64,000 bases of DNA from Betaproteobacteria bacterium HGW-Betaproteobacteria-16 (GCA_002840835.1 PHCQ01000011.1:49042-113041); one strand, 5' to 3'. Positions 18,947-26,970 are shown, numbered from the stretch's first letter. A program made the numbers and translations. The notes: a model not told the origin generated them from the sequence alone.

Positions 18947-20050
18947 ATGGCTAGAAAAATGATAGACGCGAACATGGCGTTATTCACAACCCTGGGCGCA
19001 GCGGTTGGTGACCTGGTCCCCGAGGATATCTGTCGGCAAAAAAGGTCAATTCAGACGGATGCGGAGGAGAAGGAATGGCTGAAAAACTTGTCCTTCCGTT
19101 CGTCGCCCCACTTAGTGCTAGGCCCCTTATCCAAGTTCGTCCTGGGTAGTTTCAAGAACGATATCTATCTGATCGCTATCGGCATCGACATCCCGTCACC
19201 GCCTGATGACCTGCAAGCTGTCCCAGTGAACGCGGGAATGTTCACTGCCGTGGTCTCGGAGCTGAACGTTCCTCTGGCAAGTATTCCTGACTTACCCCAG
19301 CAACTGCGCGAGTATGTTTTCTATCCTGTAGAAGAGGGGAAAACAGAGCTATTGGCCATGGACGTAGTTCGGCCCTACTTCGAAAACTTCAGCGTCTTTA
19401 AAATAGACCCATCAAGCGCACTAGCGCTAGATGCAGCGCATGGTTTGCGCGCCGCAATCGTAGCGACGCTTAGCTCGCCTCGGTCCGTACCTTTGGCTTG
19501 GCCCCAAGCCTTCCGGGACAGGATAGGTTACATGGCGCGAGATCCCAAGGAGCATGCCCCGTTTCATCTCCTGCTGAGAGCGCTTACAGAGGCTCGCGGC
19601 GAAACAGCTTTTCTCGCTGTCTATCGCTGTATCGAACAGCTCTTCCCCATTCCCGCAATCCAAGAGTTGTCGACAGCGTTGGGCATTTCAAGCCCGCCAT
19701 TGCAAGTTGCGGCCGAGATTGAGTCCCACCTCGGTTGGCGCAGGCGCGAGGACGATGCTCTCGACCATCTTTTTACCAACATCGACGCGCTGCTGATAGA
19801 CCGAATACGGGTTCTATCTGGTGCGGATATAAGTGCCGAAAACCCGTCTCGGCCAGTCGCGAGACGCGTCTATGAGCTGCGCAACCAATGCGTGCACTAC
19901 AGACCGCTCCATAGAAACGAGAACACCCCTCCGTATGAGACTTGGCTTGAACTCTGCGAGCCGCTGCTTGAGGTAGTCCAAACGCTTTACGCAACATACA
20001 CAGCCGCATTTAGCTTACCTGCGCCCGCGACTCCTGCCCCACAAAACTGA
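18947..20050 (+). CDS. Uncharacterised protein with C-terminal RX4H (HEPN-like) motif
   Basis: I do not recognise this 367-residue protein. It has no signal peptide or membrane segment. Near the C-terminus it has RVYELRNQCVHYRP; Arg312 and His317 fit the RX4-6H signature of HEPN ribonucleases, which are frequent toxins and defence effectors. The surrounding region (about residues 240-345) looks helical, as HEPN domains are. It lies 13 bp after the ParB/DGQHR-like gene on the same strand and is probably co-transcribed, so the two may form a sensor/effector pair. A chance match of a short motif cannot be excluded. Confidence 0.65.
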   Translation: MARKMIDANMALFTTLGAAVGDLVPEDICRQKRSIQTDAEEKEWLKNLSFRSSPHLVLGPLSKFVLGSFKNDIYLIAIGIDIPSPPDDLQAVPVNAGMFTAVVSELNVPLASIPDLPQQLREYVFYPVEEGKTELLAMDVVRPYFENFSVFKIDPSSALALDAAHGLRAAIVATLSSPRSVPLAWPQAFRDRIGYMARDPKEHAPFHLLLRALTEARGETAFLAVYRCIEQLFPIPAIQELSTALGISSPPLQVAAEIESHLGWRRREDDALDHLFTNIDALLIDRIRVLSGADISAENPSRPVARRVYELRNQCVHYRPLHRNENTPPYETWLELCEPLLEVVQTLYATYTAAFSLPAPATPAPQN

Positions 20051-20209
20051 AGCCTAGCCAAGTCCTTGGTGAGGGCTACGCGGCGGACCTCTTAGCGATG
20101 ACGAGCCGACAAGACTCACGTGACCGCGAACAGGCACTGAAGCTGGAGACGGGCCACTAAGTGCGCAGAAAGACAGACTGCCACGGGTCGCTTGCGCCTA
20201 TCAAAAAAT

Positions 20210-20359
20210 TTACGCCAACACGGGCACCCCAAGCACATTACCCCGCCCATACTGCGCCTCCAGCAACTGCTTTGCTTGAATCGGGTTGCTGGCCACCACC
20301 TGCGCCTTCACAGTCGTCGTGCCAGCTCCGGATGTGCTGCGAACCTTGACCCTTGCCAT
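20210..20359 (-). CDS. Small island protein, 49 residues
   Basis: A minus-strand frame encodes a 49-residue protein starting MARVKVRSTSGAGTTTVKAQ and ending NVLGVPVLA. Its composition is balanced and it reads like a real protein: a beta-rich N-half and an amphipathic helix (NPIQAKQLLEAQYG). It starts 21 bases after the stop of the DUF6641-like gene on the same strand and is probably its operon partner. I do not recognise a family. Confidence 0.6.
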   Translation of the reverse strand: MARVKVRSTSGAGTTTVKAQVVASNPIQAKQLLEAQYGRGNVLGVPVLA

Positions 20360-20380
20360 GTACTTGTTCACAGCCAGACC

Positions 20381-20821
20381 TCACTTCTTCTTGAAGCCAG
20401 CACGGACCGCACCGCTGGCCGCTTCGATCTGAGCATCAAGCTCGCCGGTCACGATGGCTTCGCGCACAGCCAGTAGTGTGTCGACCAAATTCTCGAAGCT
20501 GCCCACCTCGATGGCGTTTTTGCCCTTGGCAATTTCGATAGGCTTTGAGCCATATCGCAAAGCGAGCACAACTGCCCCGGCCTGATTGGTCCACCACCAA
20601 GGTCGGACCGTCATGGCTGCGTCCACACGCTTTTTCAAACCGGTCTCACTGTCGATGACCGTCTTCTTGCGCGACGCTACAAAATCCGCACCTTCGGTCT
20701 GCGCTTTTGCCAGCGCAATCTGAAGATCGAGCTTCCCAGTCAGCTTGCTGCGACGGATCGCGATCGGAGTTTTTTGGTCTGCTTGAGCGCTTACAAGCTT
20801 GAGTTTTGCCAGTGCTGCCAT
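20381..20821 (-). CDS. DUF6641-like island protein
   Basis: The 146-residue product begins MAALAKLKLVSAQADQKTP and contains a central basic segment, an aromatic patch (RPWWWTNQ), and the segment YGSKPIEIAKGKNAIEVG. This pattern is common in small proteins of Burkholderiales integrative elements and plasmids, which I recall under DUF6641; the function is unknown. The start at 20821 has an AGGAGA Shine-Dalgarno-like sequence on the coding strand; a start ten codons further upstream is possible. The C-terminus is Lys-rich. Confidence 0.75.
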   Translation of the reverse strand: MAALAKLKLVSAQADQKTPIAIRRSKLTGKLDLQIALAKAQTEGADFVASRKKTVIDSETGLKKRVDAAMTVRPWWWTNQAGAVVLALRYGSKPIEIAKGKNAIEVGSFENLVDTLLAVREAIVTGELDAQIEAASGAVRAGFKKK

Positions 20822-21022
20822 GGTCGGGTTCTCCTGTGTTGAAAACCACACTTTGCTACCTGACCCGTGCCGAGGTCGACCGGAATTTTTCCTTTTAGGA
20901 AGGATGATCGCCCATGTCGCACCCCTCCCACACCGACGTACCGTGTTCCGACAACGACCTTCTTCAGGTCGCCCAAAGTGTTTCGCTCTCGTAGCTTTTA
21001 GCTCTATTTTTAGGAGCTATAC

Positions 21023-21292
21023 ATGCCACTTTTTCAACTCGGTAAAGTCGTGATCACACCGGCCGCCAGCAGCTTCTGCAGCACACACAATATCGACCCG
21101 CTGTTGCTGATCAGCAGACACGTGAACTGTGATTGGGGGGACATAAGCGAACAGGATGCTGCGGCGAACGTGCTAGGTGTTCAGCACGAACTGCGCATCT
21201 TCAGCAGTTACCAGTTTTCGACGAACAAGGTCTGGGTCATCACGGAAGCAGACCGCAGCAGCACCTGCATCCTGCTTCCCAGCGACTACTGA
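21023..21292 (+). CDS. Conserved plasmid/island small protein
   Basis: This 89-residue protein begins MPLFQLGKVVITPAA and contains RHVNCDWGDI and a C-terminal block VWVITEADRSSTCILLPSDY. Proteins with this layout (a GDWGD-type motif, then WVITEADRS...LLP) are common on betaproteobacterial plasmids and islands. They are sometimes misnamed type I restriction subunits, and no activity is established. AGGAG precedes the ATG at a good distance. Confidence 0.8.
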   Translation: MPLFQLGKVVITPAASSFCSTHNIDPLLLISRHVNCDWGDISEQDAAANVLGVQHELRIFSSYQFSTNKVWVITEADRSSTCILLPSDY

Positions 21293-21595
21293 ACACAATG
21301 CGCGGGGCACAAAACGCCATGCACGCTGTTTTCCCCAGCCCCTACGCCCCAATGTAGCTGGTGGGCGGCAATCAACGCTTGTGCTGCGGATTTGAGGCTT
21401 TGTGACGTGGGGACTTTCTTCGAGAAAGCAAACCATGGAGCAGCAGAGCGCGCAGCGCACGCGAATGTCAATGGACTGACAGCCTGCAAAGACCCCGCAA
21501 AATCTCCCGACCCACTGCTCTAGAAGGTAAATAGCTACACGCCATCGGTGCACGTCGCTGGCGTATTTTCTCTGTAGTCGGGCTATCCCCCCATA
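21293..21595 (+). other. Non-coding island stretch ending in a strong terminator
   Basis: No convincing gene is seen. The segment 21352-21398 resembles 16884-16930. The stretch ends at a strong rho-independent terminator (21596), about 300 bases after the preceding stop, so it is a long 3' UTR or holds a small untranslated RNA. Confidence 0.4.
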
Positions 21596-21629
21596 AGCCC
21601 GGTGCCACAAAAGCACCGGGCTTTTTCAC
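21596..21629 (+). terminator. Strong rho-independent terminator
   Basis: The 11-bp perfect stem AAGCCCGGTGC/GCACCGGGCTT has a 7-base loop and is followed by TTTTT. Confidence 0.9.
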
Positions 21630-21712
21630 GACCTGGATAAATAGGAATGCCCAGGCACACATGCTGTGCCAGCCAGGGGATGGCGGGCGACTCAACTACA
21701 GGGAGAACAACA

Positions 21713-23056
21713 ATGATCAACGTCAACGCGACCGGCTGCGGCCGAGGCAAGAGCACTTTCAACCGACTACTTATCACTCGCAACAGCGACACCCGTTTTC
21801 TGGTAATCGTGCCGTCACTGGTACTGGCCGAGGAATACAGCACGTGCGGCACTGTCATTCACAGCGAGAACACCAAGAACGTCCAGCAAAAGATTTTTCG
21901 CGCCATCGAGGCCAACACACAAGTCATCGTCATCACGCAAAAAGCCTTCCTCGACTGCCCATCGAAACGGCTGCTGTGTGAGAACCGAACTGTGATCCAA
22001 GACGAACACTTGGAGGTCTACTACACCTGCAACTGGCGCATGACCAATCACAAGGACTGGCTTGAAATTTTCAGCTTGTCACCCAGCAAGCATGACGGCT
22101 GGAACGAGGTCTTTATCGACACCGAACAGGCCCTAGCCTTCATGGCTACTGAAGACATGCTGGACGACAAGCAAATAGTCGAAGACCTGCTTGTTACTCC
22201 TCAACGCATCTTCACCAACCGGCCAGGTCTTGAGTGGGATTCGATGCTGTTTCGCTTGATAAGCCCCGACGTGTATGCAGGTGCTGACGCAGTGCACATT
22301 ACCTGTGCAAACTTCACAGCCACACGGCAGTTTCACATCTGGTCAAAGCTGTTTGGCACCCACTTCCACGTCACCCATGCGTTTGAACGCTACGCAACAC
22401 CCGCGCTGACCGTGCACTACGCAGGTCAGCGGCACAACAGTAAGACGTTCAATACCAAAGACAGCAGCATCCGCGCAGCCGTCATCAACTACATTGAACA
22501 ACGCTGTACCAACCCGGTGTACGTGGACAACAACTGTTACGACACCCAGCGTGGCTGGCAACGTGTAGATCACAACTGCCATGGCGTAAACCAGTATCGG
22601 GATCAGCGACACGTCGCATTCCTGAGCGCCATCAACTACAGCAACTTGGTCAGCACCTTCTTGCGCGATGTGGTGAACATGGACTTCGATGAAATCCGCT
22701 ACGCACTCGTTGGTGAAATGGCTCATCAAGTAGTCATGCGCGGGGCGCTGCGCCAGGACAGCTGTGCTGAGTGCCACGTGTACTTGATGGAAACAGACCT
22801 TGCCGCGTATCTGCTGGCTGGCATATTCACAGGTGCTCATGAGTGCTTGATCGATGGCACTTGTCGTCCGCCAAAAGCGCCCCCTATCGCTGGCATGGAC
22901 CGCAAGAAGGCATGCCGCATCAGGCAAAACTTTGAGGAGTTCAACGGCATGTCAACCCACGACCTCATGAAGCACCCGATCTGGCAGATGACCAACAGCA
23001 ATGGCCGTCACTTGAAATCTCATCGTGCAGCGAGCGAGCACAACGCTGAAGCGTGA
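21713..23056 (+). CDS. Helicase-like P-loop ATPase (SF2-like), island
   Basis: The 447-residue product starts MINVNATGCGRGKST, a Walker A variant (TGxGxGKST, residues 7-15). VIVPSLVLAEEYS (about 31-43) matches the position of motif Ia, and VIQDEHLE (95-102) is a DEAH-like Walker B. A segment near the C-terminal third, EMAHQVVMRGALRQ, resembles motif VI of SF2 helicases. This points to a DNA or RNA translocase, possibly a replication factor of the element. Cys and His are frequent (for example CAECHVYL). The ATG at 21713 has GGGAGA upstream and starts directly before the P-loop; an upstream in-frame GTG or ATG adds a non-conserved leader. No operon partner is seen. Confidence 0.7.
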   Translation: MINVNATGCGRGKSTFNRLLITRNSDTRFLVIVPSLVLAEEYSTCGTVIHSENTKNVQQKIFRAIEANTQVIVITQKAFLDCPSKRLLCENRTVIQDEHLEVYYTCNWRMTNHKDWLEIFSLSPSKHDGWNEVFIDTEQALAFMATEDMLDDKQIVEDLLVTPQRIFTNRPGLEWDSMLFRLISPDVYAGADAVHITCANFTATRQFHIWSKLFGTHFHVTHAFERYATPALTVHYAGQRHNSKTFNTKDSSIRAAVINYIEQRCTNPVYVDNNCYDTQRGWQRVDHNCHGVNQYRDQRHVAFLSAINYSNLVSTFLRDVVNMDFDEIRYALVGEMAHQVVMRGALRQDSCAECHVYLMETDLAAYLLAGIFTGAHECLIDGTCRPPKAPPIAGMDRKKACRIRQNFEEFNGMSTHDLMKHPIWQMTNSNGRHLKSHRAASEHNAEA

Positions 23057-23472
23057 TAACAGGCATGAAGGCATCACACCTTCGGCGTGCTGCAGGCAGC
23101 GGCGTGAATGAGTCACTTCGTTGCACTGCGTGGCTCATCACTTGCTGCCAGATGACTTCGTCGTTTTGGTTTGAGCAGGCAACAGATAGAGACTCAAGCA
23201 CAACAGGCGCAGCCATCCGCGTGCAGAGAAGGAGTGAAGGCGCTCAGCCGAAAACGACTTGTCGTGCACGCACCTGCATCAGCTGCTTTGCAGCTGATGC
23301 TTGGTCATCGGGGGCATGAGTGACAGAAAAGAGTAACGACTCAACAAATAGCTAATAGTCGGCTTGTTACTCTTTTGGGCGGCTTTGTGGGCGGCATCGA
23401 GGCAGAAGGCCGAGCGCTACAAAGAGACTGCTTTAGGCTCAAACTACCCCCCATGACCAAGCTTGATGTATT
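23057..23472. other. Non-coding stretch with two strong hairpins
   Basis: No gene is supported in these 416 bp. It contains a perfect 11-bp hairpin with a 3-base loop (GCATCAGCTGC/GCAGCTGATGC, 23276-23300) and an 11-bp inverted repeat AAAAGAGTAAC/GTTACTCTTTT (23327-23337 and 23366-23376) enclosing 28 bases. These may terminate the ATPase transcript and regulate the restriction gene, or be recombination or replication sites. Confidence 0.5.
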
Positions 23473-24390
23473 GTGTCCGTTGACTACCTCAACACACACC
23501 ATATGCGAATCACGCTACCTGCAAGCCTTGTCCAGCCAGGCCATCCCGACTTTGAAGTTTTAAGCGATGTTGAACTGGCGATGCTCAGGCAACTTCACGG
23601 TAGCGTTGTGAAATTTCGGGACGAGCTCGGCAATGCTATTCGGTCATCCATTGACATAGTTATAGACACTCCGAAAACAAATCGACGCACAGTCATCGAA
23701 CTCGAAAAGACGGAGAAGACATACCTCGGCACTCGCGTCGAGATCGAGCTTCGTGCGCTGCTCAAGGCCCCCAAAGGGAAGCTGGATATGGTCCTTGGCG
23801 GGCATGACGTCGACGTCAAGTTCACTATCGGGAGCAACTGGATGATTCCGAGAGAGGCGATCAATGAAGTCTGCATCCTTATCGCCGCTGACGAACCTCT
23901 TGAACGTCTGTATGTCGGATTGATACTGGCAAAGCCCGAGCACCTAACTGGAGGCGCAAACAGAGACGGAAAGAAGTCAGTGTCAGCGGAAGGGTTCAAG
24001 AACATCAGGTGGCTTGTTCAGGGCGAACCGTACCCAGCTAACTTCTGGAAGTCTGTTCCCCCGGCTCAGGTAGAGGAAATTTTTGAGGGAAGAAGCGGCA
24101 ACGAGCGTATTGCGAGTCTGTTCACATTGGTTCAACAGACGCCCATCCCTCGTTCAGTGATAGCTGACGTTGCGAAGCAGCAAGACTTCATGAAGAGAGT
24201 TAGAACAAATGGTGGGGCACGGGATCAACTCTCGACTCGTGGGATCGTCGTACTTCATGGAAAGACTGATGGGCCCCTAATTCGTCTGCTCAGCCTACCC
24301 ACATGCACTGCGGATGACTTCATCTCAAAAACGTTGACAGACCCAGCCGAGAAGATCTTGGCTCGTCGGCTGGGCCACGTCGTGTCTTGA
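23473..24390 (+). CDS. NaeI-type type II restriction endonuclease
   Basis: This 305-residue protein matches the NaeI family. It has the LEKTEKTYLGTRVEIEL segment, the catalytic GHDVDVKFT (a D-x-K centre with preceding acidic residues), GSNWMIPREAI, TGGANRDGKKS, and, in the C-terminal DNA-binding domain, VAKQQDFMKRVRTNGGAR. NaeI cuts GCCGGC and needs two sites. The Leu whose change to Lys turns NaeI into a topoisomerase is present in the ELEKTEK segment, so this is a nuclease form. The start is uncertain: GTG at 23473 or ATG at 23503, neither with a clear Shine-Dalgarno sequence. The partner methyltransferase is convergent. Specificity is inferred from the family only. Confidence 0.88.
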   Translation: MSVDYLNTHHMRITLPASLVQPGHPDFEVLSDVELAMLRQLHGSVVKFRDELGNAIRSSIDIVIDTPKTNRRTVIELEKTEKTYLGTRVEIELRALLKAPKGKLDMVLGGHDVDVKFTIGSNWMIPREAINEVCILIAADEPLERLYVGLILAKPEHLTGGANRDGKKSVSAEGFKNIRWLVQGEPYPANFWKSVPPAQVEEIFEGRSGNERIASLFTLVQQTPIPRSVIADVAKQQDFMKRVRTNGGARDQLSTRGIVVLHGKTDGPLIRLLSLPTCTADDFISKTLTDPAEKILARRLGHVVS

Positions 24391-24434
24391 GTGGGACAAA
24401 AGTGCGCGGGCACAACAAGCCCATTTTTCAGTGA

Positions 24435-24761
24435 CTACTGATGCCACTGCCAACCGTTGCTCTCAGCAAGCTTTCGGTGCCTAAGCAATTTCCACCCTAG
24501 TTTCAGCGAGGCACTCTTGTCTTCTGCTGTCACTTTACCAACGTACCTGGTAACAGTTTTCCCGTCGATCTTGAACTGCATGTAGCCATATGACTGCCTA
24601 CTTCTCTTGAAAGTTCGAACAGAGAGGGAGACGACGGCGGTTCGACCGTCAGCAAGCACTAGAAGCCTTCTCTTCCTCCCACCTGCGCCATTGTCCAAGG
24701 CCAAAAAGCTCGCTTCTCGACCGCTCTCAGCTTCATCTAGCTTGCCGGAGACTATGGTCAT
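24435..24761 (-). CDS. Small protein downstream of the methyltransferase
   Basis: This 108-residue basic protein begins MTIVSGKLDEAESGREASFL, contains a beta-rich region (LLVLADGRTAVVSLSVR), and ends in a domain with GYMQFKIDGKTVTRYVGKVT followed by an amphipathic helix and a Trp-containing tail. It starts 11 bp after the methyltransferase stop on the same strand and ends 44 bp from the convergent restriction gene, so it belongs to the restriction-modification cassette. The product does not resemble a Vsr nuclease or a helix-turn-helix controller. I cannot name its family. The open frame extends upstream within the methyltransferase gene, which I treat as a shadow. Confidence 0.65.
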   Translation of the reverse strand: MTIVSGKLDEAESGREASFLALDNGAGGRKRRLLVLADGRTAVVSLSVRTFKRSRQSYGYMQFKIDGKTVTRYVGKVTAEDKSASLKLGWKLLRHRKLAESNGWQWHQ

Positions 24762-24772
24762 CGCGGCCTCGT

Positions 24773-25729
24773 CTAGGCAACTTTGAAAATACGCTGAACA
24801 GATAGCGCTTGGAAGATCCGCGAAGCGACAGCGGCCGCTACTGGTGGAGGAAATGCATTTCCGATCTGGCGATACGCTGCTGTCTTTCGTCCAGCGAACA
24901 GCCAATCGTCTGGAAAGCCCTGCACACGTGCAGTCATGCGGGGAGTCAGGCGAGGCATCCCGACAAAGTCACGCGGAGGTGCCTCATCCCACAAGCCCAT
25001 GCCGTCCACTCCTATTGCAGCCCAAGCTTGTTTCGCGCGTGTGGGACCAAGATCTGGCCCCCCGTGCTTCTTTGACCCACCTACAAGTGTGGGGGCTATG
25101 GAAGATGCTTGTTCTTTCCACCGCCGTGCGCCCCGCCATCCATTTTCTGACATGAGATCGACGAGCAGCTCCCCCACAGTTGGGGGCTGCGACTTTATGG
25201 GCTCGGGCCATTCAAACCCGCTAGCCATGTCCTTTCGAATACCTACGAACACAACGCGTGGTCGAAGCTGCGAGACACCATAGTCCGACGCGTTCAACAA
25301 TCTCCAGCCAGGAACGTACCCAAGCTTCTTCAACTGCTTTTCTACCTTGAGGCGATAGTCCGCGAACACTCCATCAAGTAATCCGCGCACGTTCTCAAGC
25401 ATCACAGCTTGCGGTCGACATTCATCTACAAGTCGAATAGCTTCGGGGAACAAGTCGCGCTCATCTTCACCACCAAGTTGCTTACCGGCTTTGGAGAAGG
25501 GAGGGCAAGGCACCCCTCCAGCAATGAGATCGACGCCGTGATGTGGCCGTCCACTGAAAGCTCTCAGATCGCCTTCGACCACGTTCCAAGCAGGGCGGTT
25601 GAGCCTGAGTGTTGCGCATGCTGGGGGCTCGAGCTCGATCAGCGCCGCATGCTCAAACCCTGCACGTTCGAGACCAATTGCCTGTCCGCCAGCACCCGCA
25701 CATAGCTCCAGCGATTGAAAACGGGACAT
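24773..25729 (-). CDS. DNA (cytosine-5-)-methyltransferase
   Basis: The 318-residue enzyme has the ordered motifs of C5 methyltransferases: motif I LELCAGAGGQAIGLERAGF, motif IV with the catalytic Cys in GGVPCPPFSKAG, motif VI MLENVRGLL, motif VIII QLRPRVVFVG, and motifs IX-X RVQGFPDDW and YRQIGNAFPPPVA. It methylates the same site as the convergent NaeI-type nuclease by inference, protecting the host. The ATG at 25729 gives the normal N-terminus. The element thus carries a complete type II system, which can also stabilise it by post-segregational killing. Confidence 0.94.
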   Translation of the reverse strand: MSRFQSLELCAGAGGQAIGLERAGFEHAALIELEPPACATLRLNRPAWNVVEGDLRAFSGRPHHGVDLIAGGVPCPPFSKAGKQLGGEDERDLFPEAIRLVDECRPQAVMLENVRGLLDGVFADYRLKVEKQLKKLGYVPGWRLLNASDYGVSQLRPRVVFVGIRKDMASGFEWPEPIKSQPPTVGELLVDLMSENGWRGARRWKEQASSIAPTLVGGSKKHGGPDLGPTRAKQAWAAIGVDGMGLWDEAPPRDFVGMPRLTPRMTARVQGFPDDWLFAGRKTAAYRQIGNAFPPPVAAAVASRIFQALSVQRIFKVA

Positions 25730-26111
25730 TATGTTACCTATGTTGTTTTATACAGTGATTGTAGGACTAAAAATCCTGGCTTCGACGTTCCCTTGCAAGT
25801 GTAGAGGCCATCACCCGGACAGCGCGACTGCAGATCGCGAACAGGTAGGCGCTACGCGCCCGTAGCGCGGTTTTTTTCCGCTCCGAGTACTTCGACATGT
25901 GGAACGGGCGGTTTGCGCTTGTAGGTCACGATGTGCCGTGCCTCACTGTCCCTTCCGTGCACAAACCAAAGCTAATGCAGAAAAGCTTTGGTTTGGGGGC
26001 TAAGTGCTTGATCTTGCTAAGAAAGCAGTGACCCCAAAAAACTGGTCGTCCGAAAAAAACAAAGATCGCACACTTACTTGAACGAAATTCATTGGTTCAA
26101 GGAGAGACGAA
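25730..26111. other. Intergenic region between methyltransferase and recombinase
   Basis: The region holds the methyltransferase promoter and no visible gene. TTGTTTTATACAGTGATT (25743-25760), 13 bp upstream of the methyltransferase ATG, matches 17 of 18 bases of a motif near the right attachment site (31814-31831). An 11-bp inverted repeat AAACCAAAGCT/AGCTTTGGTTT lies at 25963-25973 and 25984-25994. Confidence 0.5.
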
Positions 26112-26681
26112 GTGGGACAAGCAAAAACGTTGACAGAGCGCGAGCTGCGCCGAGTGCTGGACTTCTGCGCACTCACACGCCACGCCGCACGCAACAGGGC
26201 CATGGTGCTTCTGACATTTAACGCGGGGCTGCGCATCAGCGAAGTAGCTGCACTGAAGTATGGAGACGTGGTTGCCGCTGACGGTACGGTCAAAGCAGAA
26301 GTGCAACTCGCTCCGGAGCAGGTAAAGGGAGGACATGCCAGAGCTGTGTTCCTGAACGACCGCATGCGCAAAGAGTTGGGGTCATATATCAAGTCCACCA
26401 AAGCACGAGCCCCCGAGCGTCCATTGTTCTCCACACAAAAGCGGCAAGGGTTCACGGCCAACACCTTGTGCCAGCACTTTTTTTGGATGTACAGGCGCGC
26501 GGGCATTGATGGAGCCAGCAGTCACAGCGGACGCCGTACTTTCATCACGAACTTGGCTGCAAAGGGCGTTGGTGTCCGGGTGTTGGCTTCACTTGCCGGT
26601 CACCAATCAATACAAACGACCATGCGCTATATCGACGTCAACGATGACCAGAAGCGCAAGGCAGTAGAGCTTGTGTTTTAA
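26112..26681 (+). CDS. Catalytic-domain-only tyrosine recombinase
   Basis: This 189-residue protein contains only the catalytic domain of tyrosine recombinases. The active-site residues are Arg in NAGLRISEVAAL, Lys in QVKGGHARAV, HSGRR (HxxR), GHQS and the nucleophile in TTMRYIDV. It lacks the N-terminal SAM-like core-binding domain of XerC/D and arm-binding domains, so it cannot easily be the element's integrase, which is at the right end. Similar short recombinases occur on plasmids and islands and may resolve multimers or invert DNA. A terminator follows directly. Confidence 0.88.
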   Translation: MGQAKTLTERELRRVLDFCALTRHAARNRAMVLLTFNAGLRISEVAALKYGDVVAADGTVKAEVQLAPEQVKGGHARAVFLNDRMRKELGSYIKSTKARAPERPLFSTQKRQGFTANTLCQHFFWMYRRAGIDGASSHSGRRTFITNLAAKGVGVRVLASLAGHQSIQTTMRYIDVNDDQKRKAVELVF

Positions 26682-26695
26682 GTCCATGAACATAC

Positions 26696-26722
26696 AGCGC
26701 CCCGAAACGGGGCGCTGCTGTT
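26696..26722 (+). terminator. Terminator after the short recombinase gene
   Basis: The 9-bp stem AGCGCCCCG/CGGGGCGCT with loop AAA starts 14 bases after the stop and is followed by a moderately T-rich sequence. Confidence 0.75.
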
Positions 26723-26730
26723 TACATAAG

Positions 26731-26970
26731 CTATGCAGAGCGTGGACGCTTGCACATGTTGCTTTGTATGCGGCGTGCGTGACGAGCGCGGCGTAGTAGC
26801 TCGGCTCGATAGTCCCGCACGCGCCAGTTGTGCGCATGCAGAATCGCGATGCACTCTTGACGGAACGCATAGTCGCTCATGGCGCTGCTTGCGCTGCGCT
26901 CGAAGCGACGAATTGCCCTGATCACTACCGGCAGCGGTGTGCGTGCCTCCTTGTTAAGAAGTCTGTACAT
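26731..26970 (-). CDS. Small basic island protein
   Basis: The product has 79 residues and is rich in Arg and Ala; it starts MYRLLNKEARTPLPVVIRAI. It is helical with a strongly basic C-terminus, so nucleic-acid binding is possible. It is convergent with the recombinase gene, sharing the terminator region. An alternative start five codons upstream exists. No family is recognised. Confidence 0.5.
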   Translation of the reverse strand: MYRLLNKEARTPLPVVIRAIRRFERSASSAMSDYAFRQECIAILHAHNWRVRDYRAELLRRARHARRIQSNMCKRPRSA

